A stretch of DNA of 64,000 bases from Aricia agestis (lineage: Eukaryota > Arthropoda > Insecta > Lepidoptera > Lycaenidae), in NCBI RefSeq assembly GCF_905147365.1, contig NC_056408.1:19158001-19222000 (forward strand), read 5' to 3'. Shown here piece after piece: positions 1 to 11,180 of the stretch. The number at the start of each line of letters is the position of its first letter. The first letter of the stretch is position 1. The notes below the pieces were generated by a model. It did no database searches. It saw only the letters and a list, made by a program, of their open reading frames with translations, and was not told the origin of the DNA. Position numbers and translations under genes: made by a program.

Positions 1-24
1 GAACTGCGGAAAAAGGAGCAACAT

Positions 25-1975
25 ATGCGTCACTCTCGGTCACATAGATTATCAATACAATCAAAGATTCAACTTGCTTGCAATCAGAGTCCAACAGTAG
101 CTAGTCTTCTTAAGACGCGCTCTACACCAGGTCGCCCACGCTTGGAAGAGCAACAACCGCTATTGCTAAAAACTATTGTCGATTTGGCTATGTTTGGTGC
201 TTCTGCAGAGGAACGACGTCGCTCAGAAATTGTTCGCAGTTGCCGAACACTAACTGACCTCCATAAGAAGCTAAATGAGCACGGATTTGAAATCTCGAGA
301 AGTGGCACGTACCTTCAATTGCTCCCAAGAAATTATACCACCATGGAGGGTAAAAGACATGTAGTCACTGTGCCTTTCAAATTGAGTCGCCCTGAGGCAG
401 ATCACCATAAAGCTCACGTCGATCAACATTTTTGTGTCGCCACAATAAGATCCTTAGAAACGCTAGCATCTATTCTTGGACCAAACCAAGTATTTTTTCT
501 GTCGCAAGATGACAAAGCTCGGGTGCCTATAGGCTTGACAGCGGCAAATAAACAAGCTCCTCTCCTGATGCATGTCGAATATCGTGTCTCATTGCCTGAT
601 CATGATTGGGTGATTGCTACGAAGCACAAATTGATCCCTAGTGTATACGCTGGGTGCATCATAAAAGAAAATGAAATGGGCCGTGCTGAAGCAGTAACGT
701 ACTCAGGGCCAACATACGTGGCGATTAGAAGTGGCAAACATTCCTCCTCGACAGCTTCTACTCATGCTGTGGACTTTAATAAGCTTGCTACTTTCAGCAA
801 TTTCAAGGAAATCATGCGGGATGAAGAAGGACGCCTGAAACCAGTTGTTTTGATTTCGTCTGATGGAGGACCCGACGAAAACCCGAGATATCCAAAGGTT
901 ATTTCCCATGCCATACACAACTTTGTTAAGCATGATCTAGATGCAATATTTATCTTTACGAATGCACCTGGCAGAAGCGCGTTCAATCGCGTCGAGAGAA
1001 GAATGGCGCCTTTAAGCCGGGAATTATCTGGACTCATACTTCCGCATGATTCTTATGGAACCCATTTGGATGAACAAGGGAGAACCAAAGACCATGACCT
1101 TGAAAAAAAGAACTTTCAGAAGGCTGGTGAAGTTCTCGCAGAAGTATGGAGTAATATGGTTATTGACGGTCATGGCGTCGTAGCAGAGTATGTAGAGCCA
1201 GATGACAGTGCTGAAAGTTTTATTCCGGATCTGCCCTCCCAGCAGTGGTATAGCGAACATGTACGAGAGAGTCAATATTTGCTACAGGTATATTATTAAA
1301 ATGTCACCTATTTTTATTTTATCATTTATATTTCTTAACTAATATGACAATACAATTAAAATATTTTAATATCATCACCAGGTGGTGAAGTGTGACGATC
1401 GCGCTTGCTGTGGACATATGCGGAGTTCTATACGATCCATTCTGTCGGAACGCTTCCTTATTCCTCCTTACCCGATTTTGCAGTCATCCAGAGGCCTATA
1501 TATTCCAAAGCCTCAAGAGCATGATGGCAAGACGTTTGCTCCATTTCTTCTGCGTCGGTCTCTTGAAATTACTCCAACGTATGAAGGCTTCGGAAAATTG
1601 ATTTATGACCTGTATTGTCCTAGCCTGCAGAAGGATCGGCAGATACTTTTAGAAAGGACATGCCAGCGGTGTGCATTGTACTTCTGTACAAAGAAAAAAG
1701 CTAAGGAACATGTGAATTTTTGTCACAAGCAATATAATACTCCAGAGATGCACAGTGTTCGTCCTTCCCGCATCCTCACGCGACGATCGAACGGTAGATC
1801 GAGAGAGATTCTCTGCGTAGTGCGCGAAAATGATGACGCCGAGTGGCTTGATGAAACCGATGTTGATCTTCAACTTCAACTTGATGAAACCGATGTTGAC
1901 TTGCAAGATGCTTATCCAGTTATTGGTGTTGAAGAAAGTCTTGCTAATCCGTGGTCCGAAAATATTGTACATTAA
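25..1975 (+). CDS. Spliced transposase-like protein of unidentified family (5' partial?)
   Basis: Two exons, 25-1287 and 1382-1975, joined in phase 0 across a 94-bp GT-AG intron, give an open frame of 618 aa. The frame is also open upstream to base 1, so the true start may lie outside the window. I see acidic motifs spaced like an RNase-H-fold transposase core: SQDDKAR near residue 160, SSDGGPDEN near 280, and NRVERRM near 325. Near the C-terminus (about residue 520) is a Cys/His finger, CQRCALYFCTKKKAKEHVNF followed by CH, and then a duplicated acidic segment (DETDVDLQ twice). I do not recognise the family by name. Function as a DNA transposase is inferred from the acidic triad and from lying among transposons. 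No flanking inverted repeats were identified because the left side is cut off. A domesticated host gene is the alternative. Confidence 0.6.
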
Positions 1976-2348
1976 ATAATGTTCATGTACTAGTACAAAA
2001 AACTTTTTCGCATTTCTTTCATTATTTTTATGTCAGTCAAAAACAAACTGCAACCTTTCTGTCTACCTCTGAACGTTTATTATAGTAGTCTTTAATTTTC
2101 TATAATAAAATTAGATGATACTTATACCAGTATTTTTTTATAAATAAAAAGTAGATTCTTTGCAGATACGAAAAAATACACGTGATATAGGGGGGAGGGG
2201 GGAGGGGTAGTCTTAAACCTCACCACGTATCACCAAGGGGGAGGGGGGGTCAAAAAATGCCAAAAAAAAACATCACGTGATTAATGGACAGCCCCCAACG
2301 AGATATCTCACTCTCGAGTGTAGTTAAAAACTACTCTTCTCATTAAGT
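1976..2348. other. Non-coding spacer with G-rich tracts
   Basis: AT-rich sequence with two G-rich runs (about 2189-2208 and 2236-2250). A CACGTGATA motif near 2179 and a matching CATCACGTGAT near 2270 could be the edge of a transposon. No coding signal seen. Confidence 0.4.
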
Positions 2349-3077
2349 ATGTCAAAATCTCGACAAAACTCGATAAAAATTTGTTGTCATGTTAGGTTCG
2401 CTAATTTTGACGACATCTACAATAGAAAAAATGTATGTCATGTTAGGGTCAATAGAGATGAAGAGACAAACCATCAAACAATGAGAAAACATGTAGACAA
2501 AATCTACTCGATGGCGCATGCTAGGCGCACTGGAATTGTGTATTACAAAAGACAGCTTTGGATTTTTGCTTTGGGATTCACAACATGGGAACAGATGATG
2601 CCTACATGTTTGTTTGGGACGAGTCAGATGCCTCAAACCCCAAGAAATTGGATCTTGCTTGCTGTACTTTTAAAAAAAAAATTTGACTAAAAAAAAAGTA
2701 ATCATGTAGTCCACATGTGTCGCAAAAAACAACTATTTAAAGTAATAAGAATGACAGGTAGGGATTTTTTTCCTCTAAATCACTGGAAAAAATATAACAA
2801 ACCGAAAAATTTCGCTTAGGTAGAATGGTTGAAAATTCGGTGGTTGAAATTCCAGAAACTTCATCAATTTTCATTTTTCTACAAGTATTCTAATAATGAA
2901 GAAGTCCTCTTTAATGAAGTCGGTGTAAAAAAACGGCAATCAACGACCATAACACACCTAGATGCACTGGAAAAGCCATTAGCCATCGCTGAAAAAAGAA
3001 GAAAGATCTTCTTGAATTGTTGCATTTCATACCGCCATCCAGTTTATCACACTTTTTATAACAATCTAAATATGTAG
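2349..3077 (+). pseudogene. Decayed DUF7869-like transposase gene, copy 1
   Basis: Broken pieces of the same protein family as the genes at 42282-43264 and 52699-59300. In 2460-2690 the frames read RDEETNHQTMRKHVDKI, then QLWIF, and after a frameshift GIHNMGTDDAYMFVWDESD. These align with QLNMVNFGIHAY and RQLWLYNCGIHAG in the other two copies. The block at 2829-3077 matches the C-terminal part (a KDLLELLHFIPP-like stretch, then HTFYNNL, against FKKMQDIKKMLKFVPP and HPFYLKL). The central SDCCGGQNRN core is missing, so there is an internal deletion as well as frameshifts. Not functional. Family function is taken to be transposition; the family name is from memory. Confidence 0.6.
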
Positions 3078-3242
3078 TTCAAACAGTGTTAGGGAATAGG
3101 GATGTAAGTTGTGACCAGAGTGTAAAATATGATCTGACTTTGGGTGCTGTAAGTGTACCTAGTACTAACGCAAGGCCTACTATTTCAAAAGAGACAACAA
3201 GGAGGCACTAACTAACATCGCTGCGGAGATTAACTCTAACTT

Positions 3243-3383
3243 GTAAGGCTCCTAACACACCGCGGCTGCGCGGCGGCGATTCTTGATGCCGCGGCGGTGG
3301 CGGCGTGTGAAAGGTACCATAGAAATACAAGGATGAGTGGTGACGGTGCCGCTGCCGCTGCGGCGCCGTGTGTAAGTAGCCTA
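3243..3383. repeat. GC-rich MITE-like inverted repeat
   Basis: Imperfect inverted ends: GGCTCCTAACACACCGCGGC on the left and the complement of GCGGCGCCGTGTGTAAGTAG on the right, around a GC-rich core (GCGGCGGCG). About 140 bp. Resembles short hAT-like elements, but no clean target duplication was found. Confidence 0.45.
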
Positions 3384-3687
3384 AGACTCTTAAGTCTTAA
3401 CGAGGCTATAGTAAATAATTACCGGACAGGACACAGAATTTAGAAAATCCAGCGATGATTTACACCAGTACGTACGTGGTCGTCGCGCAGAATAAATTGC
3501 ATTTAGACTTTCTGTGTATAAATCTCCTTCAAAGGTTATGCATGGTATTTTACATAGAATCCCACCATCAACCCACCACCACCAACTCATCTTTTTGAAG
3601 AATCAGTTTCTTCAAAAAGAAAAATCTTTCGGAAACCTTTAAACAAAATGGCAATTTTATAAGTTTTTTCCGTCATCCAAAGGCACG
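3384..3687. other. No recognisable feature
   Basis: A short minus-strand open frame (3390-3590) resembles nothing I know and shows no splice context. I call no gene here. Confidence 0.4.
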
Positions 3688-4054
3688 ACGTGGGAGAGCC
3701 ATGCTTCGGCACGAATGGGCTGGCTCGACCGGAGAGATACCACGTCCTCACAGAAAACCGGCGTGAAACAGCGCTTCCGCTGTGTTTCGCCGAGTAAGTG
3801 AGTTTACCGGAGGCCCAATCCCCTACCCTTTTCCTTTCCCTACCCTCCCCTATTTCCTTCCGTACCCACCCCTATTCCCTTCCGTACCCTCCCCTATTCC
3901 CTTCCCTACCCTCCCCTATTACCCCTTAGAAGGCCGGCAACGCACCTGCAGCTCTTCTGATGCTGCGAGTGTCCATGGGCGACGGAAGTTGCTTACCATC
4001 AGGTGACCCGTTTGCTCGTTTGCCCCCTCATTTCATTAAAAAAAAAAAAAAAAA
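3688..4054 (+). mobile_element. Lepidopteran SINE, copy 1
   Basis: Starts ACGTGGGAGAGCCATGC, contains a pyrimidine minisatellite (CCTACCCTCCCCTATTCCC units, about 3825-3925), then the tail GGCCGGCAACGCACCTGCAG and a poly(A) run. The same body and tail recur at 38206-38524. The tail is shared with the 3' end of the Jockey-type LINE at 21276-22379, so the SINE probably uses that LINE's machinery. No obvious target duplication. Confidence 0.8.
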
Positions 4055-4084
4055 ACGAATGGCTTTAACGCCAGAGTGACAGAG

Positions 4085-4505
4085 AGTCCACAACTTTTCA
4101 AGCTCGTAAGTATCAACAACTCAAGAAAAAGAAAATTCAGCCCAATTATTCATGATCCTCAAGCAACAGAGACTTCCGAGAGTCGAACGAAGCGAAGCAG
4201 GATGATAAGAAAAAGGGAAAGTACGAAAGAAGCTCTCCTCGTCGCCTAGATCACGATATAAGACAAAACCCTATTGACTATTCCCGGAAGCCACAACTGG
4301 CGGGACGCCTAACGTTTTTTATCAACAAATGGGAGGCCTAATGGGCTGCAAATTATATATGAAATACTTAAAAGGAATGATCATTCCCTTTACAAAGACG
4401 ACCCCACTTATGCCAGCATCCTCAAAAAATCTGATAAAATTGCAAACCAAAGAGTCCGTGCTTATGCGAGAAGAGATACTGAAAATGTTCAAGATGGGAG
4501 CACTA
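4085..4505 (+). pseudogene. Reverse-transcriptase-like retroelement fragment (DIRS-type suspected)
   Basis: Reading with frameshifts gives a basic, Ser/Arg-rich stretch, then QLAGRLTFFINKWE, then GCKLYMKYLKGMIIPF and VLMREEILKMFKMGAL. The pattern (AGRL...W...I.GY.IPF...EEI..LL..GAI) is the part just before the RT palm in DIRS-like and some gypsy-like polymerases. It stops exactly where the inverted repeat of the IS630-like element starts (4508), so that element probably inserted into this retroelement. Confidence 0.4.
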
Positions 4506-5121
4506 TAATAGCTTGACCGCTGTAAAGTCTACCCTCCCGATGGTCCGCGGGACGCGGGGGCGGGTAGCGCTCAACCAATCAATCAGTCCGATGTTGGCCA
4601 CCGACGTCGAATAACGTACGCAGCTAGAGCTCGCGCAGTTAAAGCATTGTGCCCGCTACACATGCGATTATTTTACTTAGTTACATCCAACAATAAATAT
4701 GGAATTACCAAGTCTAAGTAATAAAAAGTTAAAAAGTCAAGCAAAGATAATGCTATTGAATGTAGCGAATTATTTTCAAAGGAAAAAATTGTAATTGGCG
4801 TCTTCGTCAGGTGATTATTTATTATGGTGGGTACAGACTGGTGAAACGTAACATGCAATGTGTCATGCAATGAAAGAATTCACCGTACACATTGCTGCAA
4901 TGTATCATGAAAGGTAACACACTTTGTAACAATTTCTCATAGTTTGGACGTCTTGTGCGCGCGAAATGTGCATTTCACGCGCACGCTACGAGCATTACAA
5001 GCCGCGCGCGGAGCGATCCGTGATTTGTCGGTTTTTCGAACGAACACAAAGGGGCGCGCAGTGTGCGCGGAGCAGCCAACGTGGACGGTCGTTTTGAAAT
5101 CAACACGTGCACGCAACGAAC

Positions 5122-7491
5122 ATGGAGGACGACACTGCGTGGAGTGAGGAAAAAGCATTTTGCTTGATAGATGCGTACAGAGTTCGTGAAATTTTGTGGA
5201 ACCCACAAAATGAAAACTATTTTAAGAAAAATCTTAAGCAAGATGCGTGGTCGGAAATCGCAAAGTTGATGTCAATGACTGTAGAAAAATGCAACAACAA
5301 AATTGTTAGTCTTCTCTCTTCATACCGCCGCGAAAAGCTGAAGGAAAAAAAATCAAAGGGGACAGGAAAAGGTAAGAATAATGATTAATGTTTGTATTAT
5401 TATTGTTTTTTTTTTCTTCATTTATAAAGATTAACAAACAGTAGGTAATCACATTAATTAGTGTAAAATTTTGGTATTTAAATCTATAACATTGTGAAAC
5501 CAGCAACATTAACCACATAGTATCTACATAAAGTATAATGGTAGATAAAGACATACAGGATGTCCCGTAAATACTACGACATACTGCCACAGCTGATTTT
5601 TTTTCGCGATTTCGAAGTTGGTCCCATAGTAAAAGTTGTTCGTATTGATGAGTACTTTAACCTCTGGCAGTATGTCGTACTATTTACGGGACAGCCTGTA
5701 TTGTAATGTAAGTGGTAATGTAAGTGTATAAAAAATACCACGAGAATGTGTAATTGTTTACTTCTGACGTAAAACGAGGGGTGTTATAAGTCTGACCCCT
5801 AAAACTGTGGGCCTGTCTGTCTGTAGCATCGTAGCGCTTAAACGGATGGACCAATTTCGATGCAAAAACGAGAAAAAGGAATTCAAACCTCATGTTTCAG
5901 CTACATTATTTATTTATCCTAAACAATTAACTTTGTATTACTCGGTTGCAGGTGCCTCGGAAACATACATAAGTCGATGGTTTGCCTATGATGCTTTGAA
6001 GTTCTTAGACGACAGGAACACACCGAGAAAGAGAAAAAATACGGTATGGATTATTCTATGAACATCTGTCTTGCCAAGAAACCTTTCCTTCTTTCGTAAA
6101 ATAATCAGCCAATTCATCTCTAATAGCATTTAGATGTGCAGGTGATCGTCTGGGAATATTTCTTATGGGCAGTAATGATGTCATGTCGTCATTATTTCGC
6201 CTCCACGAACCTTCATTTAAAATTCCTTCTACCTCCTGATCAACTAATCCTGGAGTTATGAACACGTTTCTAGAATGACGTTTCAAATAATTATGTAGAA
6301 GAACGATTGCCATAACTACCAATTCAGCATTATCAGGCTGTAAAAGCATTGGTTTTCTTAAAACTCTGAACACAGACGATATAATTCCAAATACGTTCTC
6401 AACAATCCGTCTAGCTCTACTTAATCGGTAATTAAATATTCTCTTCGATGAACCCTTTGGAGGTGTCCCACCATATGGTTTCATCAAGTTTTCACTTAAA
6501 GCAAAGGCACTATCGCCTACAAAAAAATATGGGATGGAAATATTTCTATCGGGGAGTGGACGCGGCGATGGCAGGTTTATTGTGTGATTCTCTATCATAT
6601 CATATAATGTGGTATCTTTGAAAACTCCGCCATCTGAAATTCTCCCTTGGCATCCCACGTCTACGAATAGAAAATTATAATCTGCATCAACTAGAGCAAA
6701 CAAAACGATGCTAAAATTTTGTTTATAATTATAGAACTCGGTTCCGCTTTTGATAGGTGCTTCAAGTATAACGTGCTTTCCGTCTAATGCCCCTGAACAG
6801 TGTGGAAAGTTCCACCGGTCTTCAAACTCCTTGCTTATCTTCAACCAGGCTTCGGCTGTCGTTGGTATCTAAAAAGAAAACAATTAATTATTTTTTGCAT
6901 TTTTAGGAGTCACTTCATCGCTCGGACTTGGAAAACACTGCCGACCAAAATGTGTTCACCCCTCCAGTACTACCAAATGAATGTAGTCCAAAGAGCGCTA
7001 AACAAACCAGGAGGGATGACAATGTGCTCTCAGATGTGATGGGAATACTGAAAACAACAGCCAACAAATTGGACAATTCGATAGGTATTTCTGATACAAC
7101 GAAAAGTTTCGCTTCCTTTATAGGGGCTAAAATGACTAGTTATTCTCCACAAACTAGGACTTCGGTCGAACATGCAATTTTTGAAATAATTATGAAAGCT
7201 GACAGGGGATATTATGAATCGTGGCGTCATCAAAATAACCATGCATATGGTTCACACCAAGATGACTATTTATCCAGGGCAAGACAGAACTGTGTGGATC
7301 TGACCGGATATTCTAATCGTCCCTCAACATCGGCCGGACCACCATCGGGCACAAACGAAGCGGGACCCTATGGCTATACTACGGCAAGAAATGAAGATAC
7401 TACTGACTATCCAACCAACCAGCCGCCCTTGTCGGTCTCTTCACAAGAGTCTTACACGTCTTCTATGGATGACTTTAATGATTTAATGTGA
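5122..7491 (+). CDS. Harbinger MADF DNA-binding accessory protein
   Basis: Three exons: 5122-5371, 5952-6043 and 6907-7491. All junctions are GT-AG and the joined frame is 308 aa without stops. The N-terminus (MEDDTAWSEEKAFCLIDAYR) is a MADF/Myb-like domain with the spaced Trp/aromatic pattern (W-SEEKA...LWNP...KDAWSEIA). Exon 3 carries VLSDVMGILKTTANKLD and a BESS-like stretch (SYSPQTRTSVEHAIFEIIMK), then a Ser/Thr/Pro-rich tail. Such proteins bind the element's ends and bring the transposase into the nucleus. An in-frame ATG at 5107 could add five residues. Intron 2 (6044-6906) contains the whole second exon of the opposite-strand transposase. Confidence 0.88.
5556..5698. repeat. Mariner-like MITE with TA duplication
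   Basis: Near-palindromic 143-bp element, ends CAGGATGTCCCGTAAATA and the complement of TATTTACGGGACAGCCTG, flanked by TA on both sides. Lies in intron 1 of the MADF gene. Confidence 0.8.
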
Positions 7492-7980
7492 TAAATAAAG
7501 ACACTTCTAAACATAAATAAAGATTTTCATAATACGTACCTTAATGTATTCTTTTAATTCCTCCATTATTGCGGCGCACACTTCAGGTACAATAGCACGG
7601 AATATGGATTGTTTCGATACTCTAAACGTATACTGCAGACTTGTGTAAGAGTCCCCGGAACCTAAAAATCGAAGTGTTATTGCTAGCCTATCTTGGATTG
7701 AAATTGGAGCTCTTAAATTTGTATGGTTTCGACTAATTCTTGGTCCAATCATCTCGAGTAAATTTTCAAAGTCTGTTGGCGTCATCCTAGTAAAGTTTTT
7801 GTATTGTCCACTTATGTGCTGAAAATTCATATCAGTAAGCAGTTCTCTACCTTCTCTCCGTTTATACAATTCTGTCCGCCACCAACGTCGGGGTCTTCGG
7901 CGTGTTTTCATGAGTTGATGTATTATTAATAATGAAGTACTGATAATCGTCATAGCAAGAACGTGGTCTTCGGACTCCAT
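6056..7980 (-). CDS. PIF/Harbinger DDE transposase (HARBI1-like)
   Basis: Two exons, 7980-7540 and 6868-6056, phase 0, GT-AG; the joined product is 417 aa. Exon 1 gives the N-terminal domain (RRPRRWWRTELYKRREGR, then a helix-turn-helix-like AITLRFLGSGDSYTSLQY). Exon 2 is a DDE_Tnp_4 core: GALDGKHV (D1), FFVGDSAFAL (D2) and RRIVENVFGI (E), all present. Length is normal for the family. The intron (6869-7539) contains the last exon of the plus-strand MADF gene (6907-7491), so the two genes cannot be spliced from a common transcript. Excision and integration of the 4826-8193 element is the inferred role. Confidence 0.93.
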
Positions 7981-9921
7981 GCTTCGTGTGATCTATGGTT
8001 TTGTAAGTGACGCGCACGAAAAAAACGTGTATCGAAGGGCCGTGTTCGCGGCAGAATGGCGGAAACAGACGAACGCGGGAGGTTCGTAGTGAATGCGCGT
8101 TAAGAGCGCGCTATGCGTCCACGCTTGCAGCGAACATGCAATGAAAGGCAGAATTATACATTTCATGTTACGTTTCACCAGTCTGTACCCACCTTTAAGT
8201 TTTCTATATTATGTTGTTTATTTGTTGGTATTTATAATTTTTGCTAATATATATTTTTTTATTTATTAAAAAAAAAAACACATTTTTAGGAGAAGACATG
8301 AATGTAAATAAGGTGATTTCAGAGGCTTGTCAATGACGACTGTAAAAAAGTTTTATCCCAAAGTCGTTCAGGGAATCCTGAAGAGACTATCAAGTACCCG
8401 AGTAAAAAGAGAAAACGCGAATTTAAGTCGACAGTTTTACAGAAGGTAAATCAATAAATACCATATCTAGGTCATAACTTGGTGTTTAAAAACTTAATAT
8501 GAACAAACTATTTATGATATTTTTATTCATATTTACAGGTGTCATAAGACGAAAAGTTAATATGTATTATACAAAAGAGCTACCTACAGTAAAAAATATG
8601 CCGCAGGAATTAAAAGACGATGGCATTTTGAACTGTGGACGAGAATTTCTAAGGAAACGTCTTCACAATATGGGGTTTCAATGGAAGAAATTACAAAGCA
8701 AGCGATCTCTTCTTATGGAAAATGCTGATATTGTAAACAAATGACAGCATTATTTATTAAAAATAAAGAAACATAGAGAAGAAGGTAGAAATATTGTGTA
8801 TGTAGATGAAACATGTGTCAATTCTTCACACACCACTTACGCATGCTGGCAGTCGAAGAAACATAAACAGCGAGGACATCTGAAAGAGATTGGAGCCGGA
8901 CCAAGGTTAGTTGTTGTTCATGCTGGATGTGCCCAGGGATTCGTTAATGATAGTCTTCTCATTTTTAAATCCAAAAGTATCATGATGATTTGAACCATGA
9001 AAACTTTAAAAAATGGACGGAAAATAAATTATTATTCAATTGGCCACCTAATTCTACAGTTGTAATTGATAACGCTGCGTACCATAATGTGGAAATAGAT
9101 AGAAAACCAACAAAATCCGCGTTGAAGCAAACAACGCTGACTTGGATGCATAATCATCATAATATCCCTTGCAGTTCGACTATGTTGTGGTCACAATTAT
9201 TCGAACACATTCAATCGATACACATTGAAAAAAAAATTGTGATTGATGAAATTTTAAAAAGCCGTGGGCACGAAGTTTTGCGTTGGCCACCATACCACGC
9301 AGATTTAAACCCAATAGAATTGGTATGTGGTATACAAAGAACAGATTGGGTAAATCAGAATTAAGTACTAATTTAAATCAGAAGTCTAATAAACTATAAC
9401 AAATATTCGCCGAGTATTCCACGGATCAATGGAAGAAATGTGTGGATCACATAATAAAAATAGAAAACGATTACCAACAACAAGATAGGTTAATTGATCA
9501 AAATTACGATGACATGTACCGACCGTTCATTATACAACTATCGGAAGAAACGTCATCTGAATCTTCGTCGGACTCAGAATCTGAATATGATTCCGATGAA
9601 GAATGACTAAATGAATGATGATAATGTTAATCTTACACAACTTTTTTAGATATTAATTTTAGTTTTAGTGATTAATATTTATTATTTCATTTTCTAACAT
9701 AGTTGCTTAATTAATATATATACCTACACAATATAAAAATAATATTATATTATAATAAAAATAAATATAGAATCAGTCTATTATTTGCCACACTCACCCC
9801 TCGGTACGCTCATGTCTCGAGATAAATCTCTGTGGCCACAATGCCGTGTGTACCCGTGCATACCTCCCGCCCCGCGTCCCGCATACCATCGGGAGGGTCG
9901 ACTTTACAGCGGTCAAGCTAT

Positions 9922-10325
9922 AGGAGCATGATGTAGGTAATATTATCTTTCACAGTAAATATTACCTACCTCCATCATACGGCGTCCTGCGATAGGGTTG
10001 TGAAAGAAGCTAGAAATGCAATGCAATTTCAAGTCGAATACACACAGTGTAATCTCAGAAAGCCTTGGCTACATCCAAAATATCCGTTTTTATTCCCTTC
10101 GGGGAAAAAACGGTTCTTAAAACAGTTGGAATTACTTACATATAATAAAACTTTTTGAACTTAAAAGCACTGAGCCATGATACCAGCGCGATATTTGTAT
10201 GTGATACCAGCGCGACATTTTCGCGTGTAAGAAACAAGTAGCGATAATTAATGGCCGTATTTCTAAGTTTTCGGTGACCGGGTTATAGCAGAGTCAAAGC
10301 GAAGCGACGTTCTGCCCCCTTAGAC
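9922..10325. other. Non-coding spacer with short palindromes
   Basis: Contains a short stem (TGTAGGTAATATT ... AATATTACCTACCTC, about 9930-9973) and a partial tandem repeat ending GATACCAGCGCGA (near 10176 and 10203). No gene seen. Confidence 0.4.
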
Positions 10326-10555
10326 AAAGTATCTTTCGTTAAAAATGACGACGAAATTCGTTATCAAAATGTATGCGGTTTGACATAAGCTAAATGACAT
10401 TTCGCTTGCGAAGACTAATGTCAAATCCCATACATCTCTCTACGAGAGTGACATGGTCTTTTTGTAACTAACTCTCTATAAAAAATAAAGATTAAAAAAA
10501 TATACCATACATTTTGATAACGAATTTCGTCATCGTTTTTAACGAAAGGAACTTT
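10326..10555. repeat. MITE, 230 bp
   Basis: Inverted ends of about 50 bp, with CTTTCGTTAAAAATGACGAC on the left and the near-complement on the right. Confidence 0.75.
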
Positions 10556-10598
10556 GGCCGTAAATCGTGAAGACTATTATCACTAATAGTCAAATTAC

Positions 10599-10876
10599 AC
10601 TAGCGCAGAATCCAAGCGCATCGAAGCGACTTGCCAAAAAGTAAACAACAAATTCAACCTTAACTCCAGAGCGTAACGCTCACATTACTTCTGAGATTTT
10701 ACAAAGACGCGCGTATTCTCGCGACTTTGCGCGTCTGCGCGCGCGGCGCGACTAACGCTGATTGGTCTCGCGCAGAATCGCAGAAGTAATGCGTGCGTTA
10801 CACTTTGGAGTTAAGGTTGAATTTGATATGTCCAGTTTTTGGTAAGACACTTGATGCACTTCAACTCTGCGCTAGT
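10599..10876. repeat. MITE with ACTAGCGCAG ends
   Basis: Inverted ends (ACTAGCGCAGAA ... CTCTGCGCTAGT) plus inner inverted blocks AATTCAACCTTAACTCCAGA and complement, with a GC-rich centre. About 278 bp. Confidence 0.75.
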
Positions 10877-11180
10877 ATAAATTGACGCTTAAAACCTCTG
10901 TCTTTTTTTCAACACTTAGAGAGAATGAGATCTCATTTGATTACAGATTGAGATAGTTGAGGACATGAGTGGATGAAGTGGCTTACATTTTACAACATAA
11001 GGGCAAATATTAATATTATCCTTACAATTTGAACGAATCTTGTAACTTACATTCTTATCAGCTAGCTATACATAGAATTCACATTTCCCCGGTCCTAAAG
11101 CCTCCATTTATGCAAAAAAAAAGTCAGTTTTCAAATTATTAGTAAATCCACTTCATCCATTCGTGTCTAAGAGTCAATTC

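Larger units (their letters stand above)
4826..8193. mobile_element. PIF/Harbinger DNA transposon, structurally intact
   Basis: Inverted ends GGTGGGTACAGACTGGTGAA (4826) and its complement ending at 8193 enclose two complete genes: a plus-strand MADF protein and a minus-strand DDE_Tnp_4 transposase, the standard gene pair of this superfamily. The two open frames are uninterrupted after splicing, so the element looks young. The usual 3-bp TWA duplication is not clean (TAT left, TTT right). A small MITE (5556-5698) lies in the first MADF intron. Confidence 0.85.
4699..9606 (+). pseudogene. IS630/Tc1-like DDE transposase, broken
   Basis: Exon 1 (4699 to about 4810) begins MELPSLSNKKLKSQAKIM and has a frameshift in an A-run. 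Exon 2 (about 8293-8447) contains SGNPEETIKYPSKKRKR after another frameshift. Exon 3 starts about 8540 and runs to 9606. Catalytic motifs are visible: VYVDETCV (first D), VVIDNAAYH (second D) and PYHADLNPIEL (third acidic residue, E). The protein ends in an acidic Ser/Glu/Asp tail. Damage: an in-frame TGA at about 8742, frameshifts near 8985 and 9350, and a 3.4-kb Harbinger element in the first intron. Not functional as it stands. Confidence 0.75.
4508..9921 (+). mobile_element. Decayed IS630/Tc1-like DNA transposon with a nested Harbinger
   Basis: Bounded by inverted repeats of about 55 bp: 4508-4565 (ATAGCTTGACCGCTGTAAAG, then CTCCCGATGG) and the complement at 9867-9921, with a few mismatches. 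It contains the broken transposase gene 4699-9606. A complete PIF/Harbinger element (4826-8193) sits between that gene's first and second exons. Removing it leaves an element of about 2.05 kb, normal for the superfamily. No clean TA duplication could be read at the ends. Confidence 0.7.

Noticed and set aside
3390..3590. Minus-strand frame starting MSWWWWVDGG
   Set aside because: No family resemblance, no splice signals, and the W-run comes from a CCA repeat.
4930..5240. CpG-rich frames on both strands before the MADF gene
   Set aside because: They come from GC-rich 5' sequence of the Harbinger element; no domain and no splice support.
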